From an uncultured Eubacterium sp. (GTDB lineage Bacteria; Bacillota; Clostridia; Lachnospirales; Lachnospiraceae): a stretch of DNA of 14,024 nucleotides. Positions 6,581 through 14,024 of the stretch are shown in pieces. A program made the position numbers and the translations under genes. Within the stretch, counting starts at the first letter, position 1; each line of letters opens with the position of its first letter. The stretch is from NCBI GenBank assembly GCA_910577295.1, contig CAJTLS010000019.1:1-14024 (forward strand), given 5' to 3'. The notes beneath the pieces are model-generated. The model was not told the DNA's origin, did no database searches, and saw only the letters and a program-made list of their open reading frames with translations.

Positions 6581-7945
6581 TCATGCTGCGTTTAAATACT
6601 CCATAATTTCATCTTTAAGCCCAAGAAATATTGTTACAAGCTGTGGGTCAAAGTGCGTTCCGGAGGATTTTTTAATCTCCGCGAACGCTTCTTCTACCGA
6701 CATGGCAGATTTATAACACCGTTTTGACACCAAGGCGTCAAATACATCTGCGATAGCCATAATGCGCGCAGATAGAGGAATATCTTCTTGTGCAAGACCC
6801 TCTGTATATCCGCTGCCATTCCATTTTTCATGATGATGTGCAGCCATATCCGAAGCAATCTCAATATAATCCTTTTCCTCAATAAAGCCCAGCACTTCCT
6901 TGACAATTTTGCCGCCGGCAGCAGAGTGATGTTTAATGGCTTCAAATTCTTCCGGCGTAAGGGGGCCCGGTTTTTGTAAAATATGGTCAGGAACAATAAT
7001 CTTTCCAATATCATGCATAGGAGCAGCTTTTGTCAGAAGTTCTATGTAATTGTCAGTGAGTATATCCGTATACAGACCTTTGTTTCTAATGGCGCGTGCA
7101 AGAAGATTAACATAAAAACTTGTACGTTTTATATGTTGGCCGGTATCTCCGTCTCTGCTCTCGATAAGATTAGCCATACCGATAATAATATTATCTTGCA
7201 GAGATAACATCTTTTCGTTATGCCTCGTAATGGACAGATTCTTCTTTTCAATTTCCCGTTCCAAATTTTCTTTATAGTGATTCAAGTGGCTTGTAATGGT
7301 AACACAGTAAATCAAACAAATAAGCATAGTCACGGAAATCATTATGATGCAGACGGTAGTACTGAGGCGGGAAATATCGATATATGAGTTCATTTTATCT
7401 TTAGCCAGTTTCATTTCTTTAAGAGTAAGTTGTTCTAATTTGGAAAGGTTTGTATTTACGCTATCTATAAAACCGCTCATCTGTCCGGTCAAATAAAAAA
7501 CGGAGGTTTCCACGCTTCCTTCCCGACTTAACTGCAGAGTAATGTCTACATTTTGAAGATAACTATAATAATCAGAATATACGCGGTGATACACCTGTTC
7601 CCGCTCATTACCTGCCATGCGCCGACGAAATTGAACAAAAAGTTTATCCATTTTTTTTCTTAACTGCTGTTCTTCTTTCTCGTATCTGGCGTGGTCTGTA
7701 TCCTCTTTTGACGCTACGTGGATGGCGACAATCGAACGATGTTGGTAGAGAAATTGACTAATCTGCTCCATATAGACCCTGTTTACATTATGTTCTTCGA
7801 TGATTTCCCGATAGCTATCGGAGAGTCTGTCAATATTATTTTTTAATATTAGCACACCGGAAATACCGATTATGCCTGCGGATAATACCATTATAAAGAC
7901 CCGAAAAGGAATACTCTTCATCTTGGAAACAATTTTTCTCATCAT
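6581..7945 (-). CDS. Membrane-anchored HD-GYP domain protein (putative c-di-GMP phosphodiesterase)
   Basis: A 454-residue sensor-effector. TM1 (about 15-34) and TM2 (about 193-217) bracket an extracytoplasmic helical region of about 160 residues resembling four-helix-bundle sensor domains. A short coiled coil (about 222-250) leads to an HD-GYP domain (about 252-450). Metal-site signatures are H311-D312 (PMHDIGK), H339-H340, H370-H372 (AHHHEKWNGSGY) and D400 (AIADVFDAL). HD-GYP enzymes cleave cyclic di-GMP. The signature tripeptide reads GYT (379-381) instead of GYP, a substitution outside the metal ligands. The start is ATG 7945 (or 7942), 14 bases after the stop of the upstream solute-binding gene; GAGG overlaps that stop. 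The two form a leftward operon, so the binding protein may signal through this sensor. Activity on c-di-GMP is inferred from family. Confidence 0.9.
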   Translation of the reverse strand: MMRKIVSKMKSIPFRVFIMVLSAGIIGISGVLILKNNIDRLSDSYREIIEEHNVNRVYMEQISQFLYQHRSIVAIHVASKEDTDHARYEKEEQQLRKKMDKLFVQFRRRMAGNEREQVYHRVYSDYYSYLQNVDITLQLSREGSVETSVFYLTGQMSGFIDSVNTNLSKLEQLTLKEMKLAKDKMNSYIDISRLSTTVCIIMISVTMLICLIYCVTITSHLNHYKENLEREIEKKNLSITRHNEKMLSLQDNIIIGMANLIESRDGDTGQHIKRTSFYVNLLARAIRNKGLYTDILTDNYIELLTKAAPMHDIGKIIVPDHILQKPGPLTPEEFEAIKHHSAAGGKIVKEVLGFIEEKDYIEIASDMAAHHHEKWNGSGYTEGLAQEDIPLSARIMAIADVFDALVSKRCYKSAMSVEEAFAEIKKSSGTHFDPQLVTIFLGLKDEIMEYLNAA

Positions 7946-7959
7946 CTTGCTTTATAACC

Positions 7960-9186
7960 TCATTTTTCTGACTTAGACGTAATATCTTGTGTCATTGTAT
8001 CTAATAGTTTCTGTAAATCAATTTTGTCCCGGTTGCCTCCCGCAATGATGGTACCAAACTTAAATGTCGGAGTCCAAAAGGTTTCTGCTACATGCTGAAG
8101 GTGACTGTATTTTGACTGTTCTCCCAACGCTTTAATTGCCGGAGCAGCTTGAACTTCTTTGGATGCGGCGGCTTTTATATTGGAAGGTCCTTCCCCTCTT
8201 TTGCGGAAACGTGTTGTTTGGTTTTCTTCATTTGTCAGCCATGCAGCAAGGCGCATAGCCCATTCGGGATGTTTTGCAGATGCATTAATTCCCATTAATT
8301 TGTATCCGGCAAAGCTATGCATCTGAACTTGTTTTCCTGCAAGAGTATAGGTGGGAAGTTTGGCTGCGTTATAATGTTCCTTATATGATTTTTCGATAGC
8401 GCTGGAATTCCATGCACCATTAATTCCTGCGATAATCGTTCCATCTTTTACGCCTTTTAAAAAATCTTCGTCGGTACAATTTATAAAACCGGGATGTTTT
8501 GCGATGGCAAGCATGGCATTTGCGACGTCTGCTCCGGTATATGTGCTTGTTTTGTCATTCCAGTTACAAGAATTCGTAATCCCATCTTCGTTCATGTCCA
8601 CATCCAGTCCGGCCCCTTTGAAAAAGGAATAAATATACCATCCACTCGTGAAATCCATGGCAACTTTTTTTCCGTTCTTTGCAGCTATGTTCAGAATATT
8701 ATCAAAAGATGTCACGTCTTTTTCCGTAAAATATGCAGAGTTGTAATACATAAAATATCCGTTGCTGGCTACCATTGGGTATGCGTAGAGAGTTCCCTCC
8801 TTGGAAGAGGATTCAACGGCGGCAGAATTTGAACCGCCATTTTCTGCTATTATCTGTTCGGCATTGTCTGTAATCGGGAGAAGTGCATTTTCCCTTATTA
8901 AATCATCAAACTGATCGGAAGCAAAAGTATAAATGTCGGCGGCGCCTGAAGGGTCGGACAACACTGTATCCCGGCACGTTTTTTCATCTTCTTCGCTGAT
9001 GGTAATCTCAAATTGCGCTTCCTGTTTATGCTTTTCCTTAAATGTTTCAATCATTTCTTTCATAATCTCTTGTTCTTCAGCGGAAGTCCAAATAGAGAGG
9101 CTAATTTTAGGACGCTCTTTTCCGCAACCGCTGGAAGCCATTGCCAGAGAAATAACAATTAATAATAGAAAGGTACGTTTTGTCAT
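7960..9186 (-). CDS. Extracellular solute-binding lipoprotein (ABC sugar-binding type)
   Basis: A 408-residue surface lipoprotein. A positively charged start (MTKR) and hydrophobic core (TFLLLIVISLAMA) precede a lipobox ending SSGC, with C21 as the lipidated cysteine; serine at -3 is less usual than leucine. The mature part begins with ISLSIWTSAEEQEIMKEMI, the opening strand and helix of family-1 (MalE-like) binding proteins, and continues with YPMVASNGYFMYYN and GPSN segments typical of the group. The ATG at 9186 is chosen because GAGGTGG (9198-9192) lies 5 bases before it; an ATG 21 bases upstream would put acidic residues before the signal peptide. No permease or ATPase gene is adjacent, and the HD-GYP sensor follows immediately, which suggests ligand sensing. 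A carbohydrate ligand is likely but not shown. Confidence 0.88.
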   Translation of the reverse strand: MTKRTFLLLIVISLAMASSGCGKERPKISLSIWTSAEEQEIMKEMIETFKEKHKQEAQFEITISEEDEKTCRDTVLSDPSGAADIYTFASDQFDDLIRENALLPITDNAEQIIAENGGSNSAAVESSSKEGTLYAYPMVASNGYFMYYNSAYFTEKDVTSFDNILNIAAKNGKKVAMDFTSGWYIYSFFKGAGLDVDMNEDGITNSCNWNDKTSTYTGADVANAMLAIAKHPGFINCTDEDFLKGVKDGTIIAGINGAWNSSAIEKSYKEHYNAAKLPTYTLAGKQVQMHSFAGYKLMGINASAKHPEWAMRLAAWLTNEENQTTRFRKRGEGPSNIKAAASKEVQAAPAIKALGEQSKYSHLQHVAETFWTPTFKFGTIIAGGNRDKIDLQKLLDTMTQDITSKSEK

Positions 9187-9225
9187 TTTGTCCACCTCGC
9201 TTACCATATTTTTCTTAATAATTTA

Positions 9226-9253
9226 ATTATAACAGAAAAGGCGTGGAAATCAA
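9226..9253 (-). promoter_or_regulatory. Leftward promoter of the binding protein / HD-GYP operon
   Basis: On the minus strand TTGATT (9253-9248), 16 bases, then TATAAT (9231-9226) with an extended TGT just before it forms a good sigma-A promoter, 39 bases before the chosen ATG. Nothing operator-like is obvious beside it. Confidence 0.65.
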
Positions 9254-9321
9254 TTTGTTTGTTTTAAAAAACATACATATTTGCCAATGTTTACTTGACA
9301 CAATCCAATATAGATTAATAT

Positions 9322-9350
9322 TTGATGTAATGAAAGAAATCAAGTATAAT
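9322..9350 (+). promoter_or_regulatory. Promoter of the two-component system
   Basis: TTGATG (9322-9327), 17 bases, then TATAAT (9345-9350) is a near-consensus promoter with start near 9357, leaving a leader of about 65 bases. An upstream consensus TTGACA (9295-9300) has only TAATAT at a short 15-base spacing and is a weaker alternative. TTGATGTAATG here resembles one unit of the direct repeat at 11524, possibly a single regulator half-site. Confidence 0.62.
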
Positions 9351-9422
9351 AGTTATAAATATGCTAGAGCAGAAAAAACACCACAGACATAATAGGTTTG
9401 TATTTCCAAGGGAGGGCGAAAA

Positions 9423-10085
9423 ATGGAGTCCAATAAAGTGTTGATTGTAGAAGATGAAATCTCTATTGCCAAAATGATATCAATGAATCTTACTGTGGCA
9501 GGATATCATACTATCCTCTTCCATGATGGGGAGGAAGCTGCTAAGGCGCTTCGGCAGATAAACGACTATGATATTGCCTTACTCGATGTTATGCTTCCGG
9601 GAATGGATGGTTTTGAGTTGTTTGAAATTATTAAAACGTATGAAATACCTGTTATTTTTCTGACAGCTAAAGATGATATTGCATCAAAAGTACAGGGATT
9701 GCAGGGTGGTGCTGAAGACTACATTGTGAAACCTTTTGAGATGTTAGAACTCATGGTTCGCATGGAAAAGGTGTTAGAGAGGACACAAAAACTTTGCGAC
9801 ACCATCCGGTTTTTAGATGTGGAAATTAATATATCAGCGCATACCGTTCGGAAGAACGGGAAAGAAATTCCTCTGAAACCAATGGAATTTGAACTGCTGT
9901 GTGTACTGGCAAGAAATAAAAACATAGCGATTTCCAGAGAGGAATTGTTGCGCAGGGTATGGGGTGTTGATTTTGTTGGAGAGACGAGGACGGTAGATGT
10001 CCATATCGGCCAACTGCGCAAAAAACTTTCCCTCGCGAATCATATTAAGACGATTTCTAAGATGGGATACCGACTGGAGGAATAA
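9423..10085 (+). CDS. OmpR/PhoB-family response regulator
   Basis: A 220-residue two-domain regulator. The receiver domain (about 4-115) has the acidic pair E10-D11, phosphoacceptor D55 (LLDVMLPG), switch T81 (FLTAK) and K103 (VKPF). The C-terminal winged helix (about 128-220) shows LKPMEFELLCVLARN, SREELLRRVWG, the recognition helix TRTVDVHIGQLRKKL and the terminal KTISKMGYRLEE hairpin. Phosphorylation by the adjacent kinase should drive dimer binding to tandem repeats. GGGAGG (9410-9415) serves the ATG at 9423. The kinase starts 4 bases after its stop. The likely target is the tandem repeat at 11524-11545 before the lipoprotein operon. The domain assignment is firm; the target is inferred. 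Confidence 0.95.
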   Translation: MESNKVLIVEDEISIAKMISMNLTVAGYHTILFHDGEEAAKALRQINDYDIALLDVMLPGMDGFELFEIIKTYEIPVIFLTAKDDIASKVQGLQGGAEDYIVKPFEMLELMVRMEKVLERTQKLCDTIRFLDVEINISAHTVRKNGKEIPLKPMEFELLCVLARNKNIAISREELLRRVWGVDFVGETRTVDVHIGQLRKKLSLANHIKTISKMGYRLEE

Positions 10086-10089
10086 ATGC

Positions 10090-11520
10090 ATGCGCTTTAA
10101 GACAAAAATCATTCTTATATGTTGTAGTAGTATTCTTCTTTCTTCCATTGCCTGCAGCGTCACCGTGTATCATATTGTAAAAAACAATTCTATAGACGCC
10201 GCCCGAAGCCGGAGTTCCCAAAATGCGGAAACGGTCATTTCTTCGGTAAAGAACAAGATGGAACAAATCAGCAGCGCCGATTCTCAAAAAATTGACAGGG
10301 TGGTGTTGGAATATATTTTTAAACAAAGACAAGATGAATTACTTGTTTGTTTTGCGGATACTTCAGATAAGGCTGCAAATTTGGCAGAAAAGAAAAATGA
10401 AATTTTTAATGCGACTATTTTTTCGCAGAACGATTTGGAAGCGCTGAATTATGAATCGGAACAAATGACGACTGCCTATAATTACGATTATCCGACGCTG
10501 GATTGTGCGGATTTGTACTGGGAGGGCAGACATTTTTTAGTTTATCGAAACGTCAATGTGGCCGACTGTACGATTTACAAACTGGAAGATATCAGTTATG
10601 TGGGGGAACGTTTAAGAATGCTTGGCATTGGTCTGGCAATTGCGGTATTTGTAATTACTGCCGTTGCCTGTCTCATACTCTTCCTTATTCTTGGCAAAAT
10701 GCTTCAACCGCTGTCAAAACTGAACACCGGTGCAAAACAGATTGCGCAGGGGAACTACGGCAACCGTATTGAGGTTGAAAAAGCGGATGAAATTGGCGAA
10801 TTGAGCCAAAATTTTAATCAGATGGCCGAGGCGGTGCAATCCCGTATCGAAGAGCTGAAAGATGTGGAGTGCAGACAGACATTGTTTATGGGGAATTTAA
10901 CGCATGAACTGAAAACACCGATGACGGCAATTTCCGGTTATGCCAAAACCCTTTTGTCGGTAAAATTATCGGAACAGGATTCAGAAGATGCTCTTACCTA
11001 TATTTATGAGGAAAGTTGCCGATTAGAGAGACTTTCCAAAAAACTGATGAATCTGCTGTTGTTGGAGGAAAATGAATCCATTCAAATGACGGAAGTCTCG
11101 GCAGATACTCTCTTTTATAATGCCAGAGAAGTATGCCAACGCAGTCTTGACGAAGATGGTATCACATTAGTATGCAACGAGAGTGGTGAGACATTTCTCG
11201 CAGATGCAGATTTGCTTTCCGAAGTTCTGATTAATCTCATTGATAATGCCAGAAAGGCGAGTAAAAGCGGAGACACCATCATTGCTACTGCCTCAGAAAA
11301 CCGAATTGTGGTGGAAGATTTTGGAAAAGGCATTCCGGAGGAAGAAAAGGATAAAATTTTAGAGCCTTTTTATATGATTGATAAGTCAAGAAGCAGGAAA
11401 AATGGCGGATGTGGGCTTGGACTGGCGATTACGGCAACGATATTGAAACGACACAACTGTCTGCTCCAGATTGAAAGCGAAGTTGGGAGGGGCACCCGTA
11501 TGATTTTACAATTTATTTAA
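10090..11520 (+). CDS. Membrane sensor histidine kinase
   Basis: A 476-residue partner of the response regulator. TM1 (about 7-30), an extracytoplasmic sensor of about 145 residues, TM2 (about 177-203), a HAMP linker (about 203-255), then the dimerisation domain with phosphoacceptor H272 in FMGNLTHELKTP. The ATPase domain has the N-box NLIDNARKA (N386), G1 box D410-FGKG, F-box EPFYMID and G2 box GGCGLGLA (439-446). The ATG at 10090 is chosen because GGAGG (10076-10080) lies 9 bases before it and a transmembrane signal follows at once; the frame is open further upstream inside the regulator gene. An ATG at 10086 is out of frame. The sensor region is not one I recognise; the downstream lipoprotein and permeases suggest it detects an envelope stress or a peptide. 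Confidence 0.94.
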   Translation: MRFKTKIILICCSSILLSSIACSVTVYHIVKNNSIDAARSRSSQNAETVISSVKNKMEQISSADSQKIDRVVLEYIFKQRQDELLVCFADTSDKAANLAEKKNEIFNATIFSQNDLEALNYESEQMTTAYNYDYPTLDCADLYWEGRHFLVYRNVNVADCTIYKLEDISYVGERLRMLGIGLAIAVFVITAVACLILFLILGKMLQPLSKLNTGAKQIAQGNYGNRIEVEKADEIGELSQNFNQMAEAVQSRIEELKDVECRQTLFMGNLTHELKTPMTAISGYAKTLLSVKLSEQDSEDALTYIYEESCRLERLSKKLMNLLLLEENESIQMTEVSADTLFYNAREVCQRSLDEDGITLVCNESGETFLADADLLSEVLINLIDNARKASKSGDTIIATASENRIVVEDFGKGIPEEEKDKILEPFYMIDKSRSRKNGGCGLGLAITATILKRHNCLLQIESEVGRGTRMILQFI

Positions 11521-11523
11521 ATA

Positions 11524-11559
11524 TTGATGAATACTTGATAAATGCGTCCATGTTACAAT
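11524..11559 (+). promoter_or_regulatory. Response-regulator direct repeats and promoter ahead of the lipoprotein operon
   Basis: Two abutting 11-base units, TTGATGAATAC (11524-11534) and TTGATAAATGC (11535-11545), match at 9 of 11 positions. They are followed by an extended -10 box TGTTACAAT (11551-11559) with no proper -35. Tandem 11-base direct repeats overlapping the -35 region are the usual layout for activation by OmpR/PhoB regulators, and such a regulator is encoded just upstream. Confidence 0.6.
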
Positions 11560-11659
11560 GAATTCAACAAGGGCGCTTTTTGTTGTCTGATATCGGCTTC
11601 GAAATGCCGCGGTTTTGAAGTTTTTCAACTAAGATGTCACGAAAAAAAGGAGGATTAGC

Positions 11660-13228
11660 ATGGGAGTAAAAAGAAGACAAAGATGTATGGCATGGATGAT
11701 GACAGGATTTATTGTAATAACGCTCGCTGGATGTCAGAGCAATCCGGAAAAGTCAATTGTACGAGAAAAGAACATGGATAAAATGCTGACGCAGGCAGAG
11801 AGGAAGGAGAACACAAGTTCTTATAAACAGGTACAGAAAGAAGTAAAAAAATATGAGACATACCAAACACAGATTAAAGATAAGAAGATGAAAGTAACGG
11901 TAGATGTAAATGCAAAAGTAGAGGTGCCAAAAGTAAATAAACTATCTGTTTATCGCGTCAGCCCCTTAAAAATCAAACAGGATTTTTTGAATCGTGTCAA
12001 AAAAACGCTTACGCCGGATATCGCTTACTATGAGGGAGATAAGGCAGATGTCAGAACTAAGTCTGTAATTGCGCGGGAAATAAGCTTTTGTGAAAAAGAA
12101 TTGAAGAGCGCCAAAACAAACGATAGCGATATGGTAGAAGAATACGAGATGGAGTTAGCTGATTTGAAAAAGGAATACAAAAATGCACCGGATTCCATTA
12201 AATTAACGAATTATCCGGCGGCTGCCTCGATTCAGAAAATTTCCCAACTTTTTAAAAATAATTCTCATAATACCTTTTATCAATGGCTGCATGAATTGCA
12301 TGGCAACGGCGATGTATTCTACGGGGTAAGCGATGCAAAAGATGGGAACTATCATGCGCTGTTTCTGCAAAACTCGCCGAACTATGGAAACTGTCTGCGC
12401 TATTCGGTAAACAAAACGGCCTATGATTCGGCGGTATATCATGCCGATGTGAAAAATGATATTCCCATGATTGTACCCGTTAAGGGGAATGAGACACCGA
12501 ACTTTTATGACGGCGGAAAAAATGTGGAAAAAGAAACAAAAGAAGAAACGACTACATCTGTGAAATGTGCGGAGAATGAAAAATTGACTATTTCGGAAAT
12601 AGACGCCGAAAAGAAAGCGATGGATTTACTTGGGAAGCTCAAACTAAACGATTTTGCATGTTTTGACAAGGGAAAGTATGCGCAATTGCTTTCAGCAGAT
12701 GAGGCGCAGAATGTCTATCGTAATGTCTGGCACTTTTTATATTTGAGAAAACTGGATGATGTCTTTGTCAATAATCAGGCCGGTTTTAAATATACGGATG
12801 GTTGGCAGAGTGGAAGCTATGTACAAAAGATGTGGGGCAGTGAAGCTATTGCTATATGTGTCAACGACAGCGGGGTTGTAAATTTCCATTATCTTTCTCC
12901 GCTTGAGGTTAAGGAGACAGTAGTAGAACAAAGTAGAATTAAGCCTTTTAAAGAGGTTAAAGAAACCTTTGAGAAAATGGTGGTAATTGCCAATAAGTCG
13001 GATTCAGAGGAGGATTTGGCGAATGGCGGCGTATCTGTAAAAGTAACCGACGTGTGCCTCGTGTATACAAGAATCAGTGAAAAAGATAGTTTTGATACGG
13101 GACTTATCGTTCCTGTATGGGATTTCCAAGGAACGATAGTGGATGAATATGGATATGAAAAAACAGGCAATATCCTTTCTATTAATGCCATTGATGGATC
13201 TGTCATTAATCAGGAACTGGGGTATTAA
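11660..13228 (+). CDS. Large lipoprotein of unknown function, DUF6034-like
   Basis: A 522-residue secreted lipoprotein. The signal peptide has a basic start (KRRQR), a hydrophobic core and a perfect lipobox LAGC with C25. The mature part is rich in lysine and acidic residues. It has the segment KVTVDVNAKVEVPKVNKLSV (about 77-96), which recalls the beta-rich start of DUF6034 proteins from clostridia, then a helical stretch (about 135-180). A linker rich in Glu, Lys and Thr (about 293-305) leads to a C-terminal domain ending in a two-stranded pattern (GLIVPVWDFQG, ILSINAIDGSVIN) like that of YycH/PepSY-type extracellular modules. GGAGG just before 11660 gives a clear start. The permease genes follow after 1 base, so it probably works at the membrane face of that complex. 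The family name is from memory; no function is assigned. Confidence 0.82.
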   Translation: MGVKRRQRCMAWMMTGFIVITLAGCQSNPEKSIVREKNMDKMLTQAERKENTSSYKQVQKEVKKYETYQTQIKDKKMKVTVDVNAKVEVPKVNKLSVYRVSPLKIKQDFLNRVKKTLTPDIAYYEGDKADVRTKSVIAREISFCEKELKSAKTNDSDMVEEYEMELADLKKEYKNAPDSIKLTNYPAAASIQKISQLFKNNSHNTFYQWLHELHGNGDVFYGVSDAKDGNYHALFLQNSPNYGNCLRYSVNKTAYDSAVYHADVKNDIPMIVPVKGNETPNFYDGGKNVEKETKEETTTSVKCAENEKLTISEIDAEKKAMDLLGKLKLNDFACFDKGKYAQLLSADEAQNVYRNVWHFLYLRKLDDVFVNNQAGFKYTDGWQSGSYVQKMWGSEAIAICVNDSGVVNFHYLSPLEVKETVVEQSRIKPFKEVKETFEKMVVIANKSDSEEDLANGGVSVKVTDVCLVYTRISEKDSFDTGLIVPVWDFQGTIVDEYGYEKTGNILSINAIDGSVINQELGY

Positions 13229-13229
13229 T

Positions 13230-13856
13230 ATGAATAGTTTTGAGACAGATTTGAAGCGGGCCTTTTACAGTTGGCATTTTCTGGCGGGACTGGTAGTTGA
13301 GTGTATAATTCTTTTGTACTCTGGTTCCTCCTCAGAGTTGTTTCAGATGAGTGTGCCTGTGCTCCCGTCTCTTCCCTACTCAGTTGCATGGTTGGATGAG
13401 TATCAGAGCGGTTTTTTGAAATCGTATCTGCCCAGATGCGGACAAAATGCTTATATATGGGGAAAGTTTTTATCTTGCGGGATAAGTGGAGGAGCCTTGC
13501 TTGCCATTGCCTGTTTTCTCTGCCCGCAGACGGCAGAGGGGCAGCCGATGCAAATAGATATCTTTCTTATTTTTCTTTCCGGTATGTTTTGGGCGGTAAC
13601 GGCGGCAGTTCTTGCCGCCGCGGCTAACAGCAGATATGTCGCCTATGGAGGCTCCTTTGTCATATTTTATATGCTGATTATTTTATGTGAGCGGTATTTC
13701 AAGTCATTGTACTGCTTGTATCCGGTAGAATGGTATGAGGGAAAACATATATGGGTGTTTGGCGGCACTGGCATTATTCTGATGCTTACCGGTCTGATTT
13801 CTATTATGGGAATATTTTACTATTCGATTCTTAGGGGGTGTATGGCGCGTGCGTAA
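13230..13856 (+). CDS. ABC-2-like membrane permease subunit
   Basis: A 208-residue membrane protein with about five hydrophobic segments (about 15-31, 78-98, 109-131, 138-153, 174-200). The short soluble loop has DEYQSGFLKSYLPR (56-69) followed by YIWGKF, a pattern I associate with small ABC-2-type permeases of clostridial multigene operons in which WGK opens the next helix. The frame is open upstream, but the ATG at 13230 is chosen: it comes just after the lipoprotein stop, has GGGG upstream, and begins the hydrophobic protein. It overlaps the next gene by 8 bases, so the operon is tightly coupled. An ATPase subunit is expected beyond the window. Whether it exports or only senses cannot be told. 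Confidence 0.72.
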   Translation: MNSFETDLKRAFYSWHFLAGLVVECIILLYSGSSSELFQMSVPVLPSLPYSVAWLDEYQSGFLKSYLPRCGQNAYIWGKFLSCGISGGALLAIACFLCPQTAEGQPMQIDIFLIFLSGMFWAVTAAVLAAAANSRYVAYGGSFVIFYMLIILCERYFKSLYCLYPVEWYEGKHIWVFGGTGIILMLTGLISIMGIFYYSILRGCMARA

Positions 13857-14024
13857 AATCAAGCAGGTTCTGTATATTGCCAGAGAGGGATTTCGCAAAT
13901 GGCATAGAAACTCAACAATTATTTTATGCTTTCTGCTGGCCTTTATTTTCTGTTTTTTGTTATCCGATAAAGTCATGCAGTTTGCACAGACGTACGATAC
14001 TCGTTTACAGGGATTGGAAGCCTT
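13849..14024 (+). CDS. Second membrane protein of the operon, N-terminal part (cut by window edge)
   Basis: Starting at GTG 13849, after AGGGGG (13833-13838), a frame of 58 codons runs off the right edge. It begins with a basic amphipathic stretch (RKIKQVLYIAREGFRKWHRN), then one strong hydrophobic helix (STIILCFLLAFIFCFLLS, about 24-41), then an outward segment. This is the usual start of an ABC-2-type permease with a large loop after helix 1. The start lies inside the previous gene (8-base overlap, other frame). Too little is present to name the family with certainty. Confidence 0.68.
   Translation, partial: MRKIKQVLYIAREGFRKWHRNSTIILCFLLAFIFCFLLSDKVMQFAQTYDTRLQGLEA

Noticed and set aside
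11565..11585. CAACAA and TTGTTG around a 9-base loop after the kinase gene looked like a terminator.
   Set aside because: Only six AT-rich pairs and no T-run after it; it also lies downstream of the better supported lipoprotein promoter, where a terminator would block the operon.
1..14024. CRISPR array, tRNA or rRNA genes, and insertion-sequence transposases.
   Set aside because: No regularly spaced repeats, cloverleaf-like sequence with CCA end, rRNA stretch or transposase frame was seen on either strand.

Overview
The window looks like a chromosomal accessory region of a low-to-mid GC Gram-positive anaerobe, most likely a clostridial (Lachnospiraceae-like) species. The reasons are strong AGGAGG-type ribosome binding sites, use of GTG and TTG starts, sigma-A promoters with extended -10 boxes, a small clostridial-type ferredoxin, lipoproteins with no outer-membrane genes, and closest family resemblance to clostridial proteins. 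Assignment below phylum level is inference from remembered families; no search was run.

Left end (1-1535): a cut-off, AT-rich, leftward gene for a serine-hydroxymethyltransferase-like PLP enzyme faces a rightward, intact XerC/D-like tyrosine recombinase. The 149-base gap between them carries repeated AATTATC heptamers and an extended -10 promoter. A weak terminator-like hairpin follows the recombinase.

Regulator block (1460-4436): a TetR regulator and an MFS exporter overlap by ATGA and sit behind a promoter with a perfect 12-base inverted repeat, a standard self-repressed efflux pair. A second TetR regulator follows, behind a promoter holding two GACAC-NN-GTGTC palindromes. It overlaps a short gene that reads as a nucleoside phosphorylase with its middle deleted in frame.

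Redox/acetyltransferase block (4437-6514): a small [4Fe-4S] ferredoxin-like protein, a GNAT acetyltransferase and a YdaD/YghA-type short-chain dehydrogenase run rightward. An 8-base inverted repeat lies ahead of the first gene.

Leftward signalling pair (6581-9186): a solute-binding lipoprotein gene is followed, 14 bases later, by a membrane-anchored HD-GYP protein with an extracytoplasmic sensor region. No transporter genes accompany the binding protein, so it may present a ligand to the c-di-GMP phosphodiesterase rather than serve import.

Right block (9322-14024): an OmpR-type response regulator and its histidine kinase are followed by a large lipoprotein (DUF6034-like) and two ABC-2-like permeases, the second cut by the window end. 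A tandem 11-base direct repeat overlaps the -35 region ahead of the lipoprotein. This suggests that the two-component system switches on the lipoprotein/permease operon, and it is the best candidate here for an incompletely described system.
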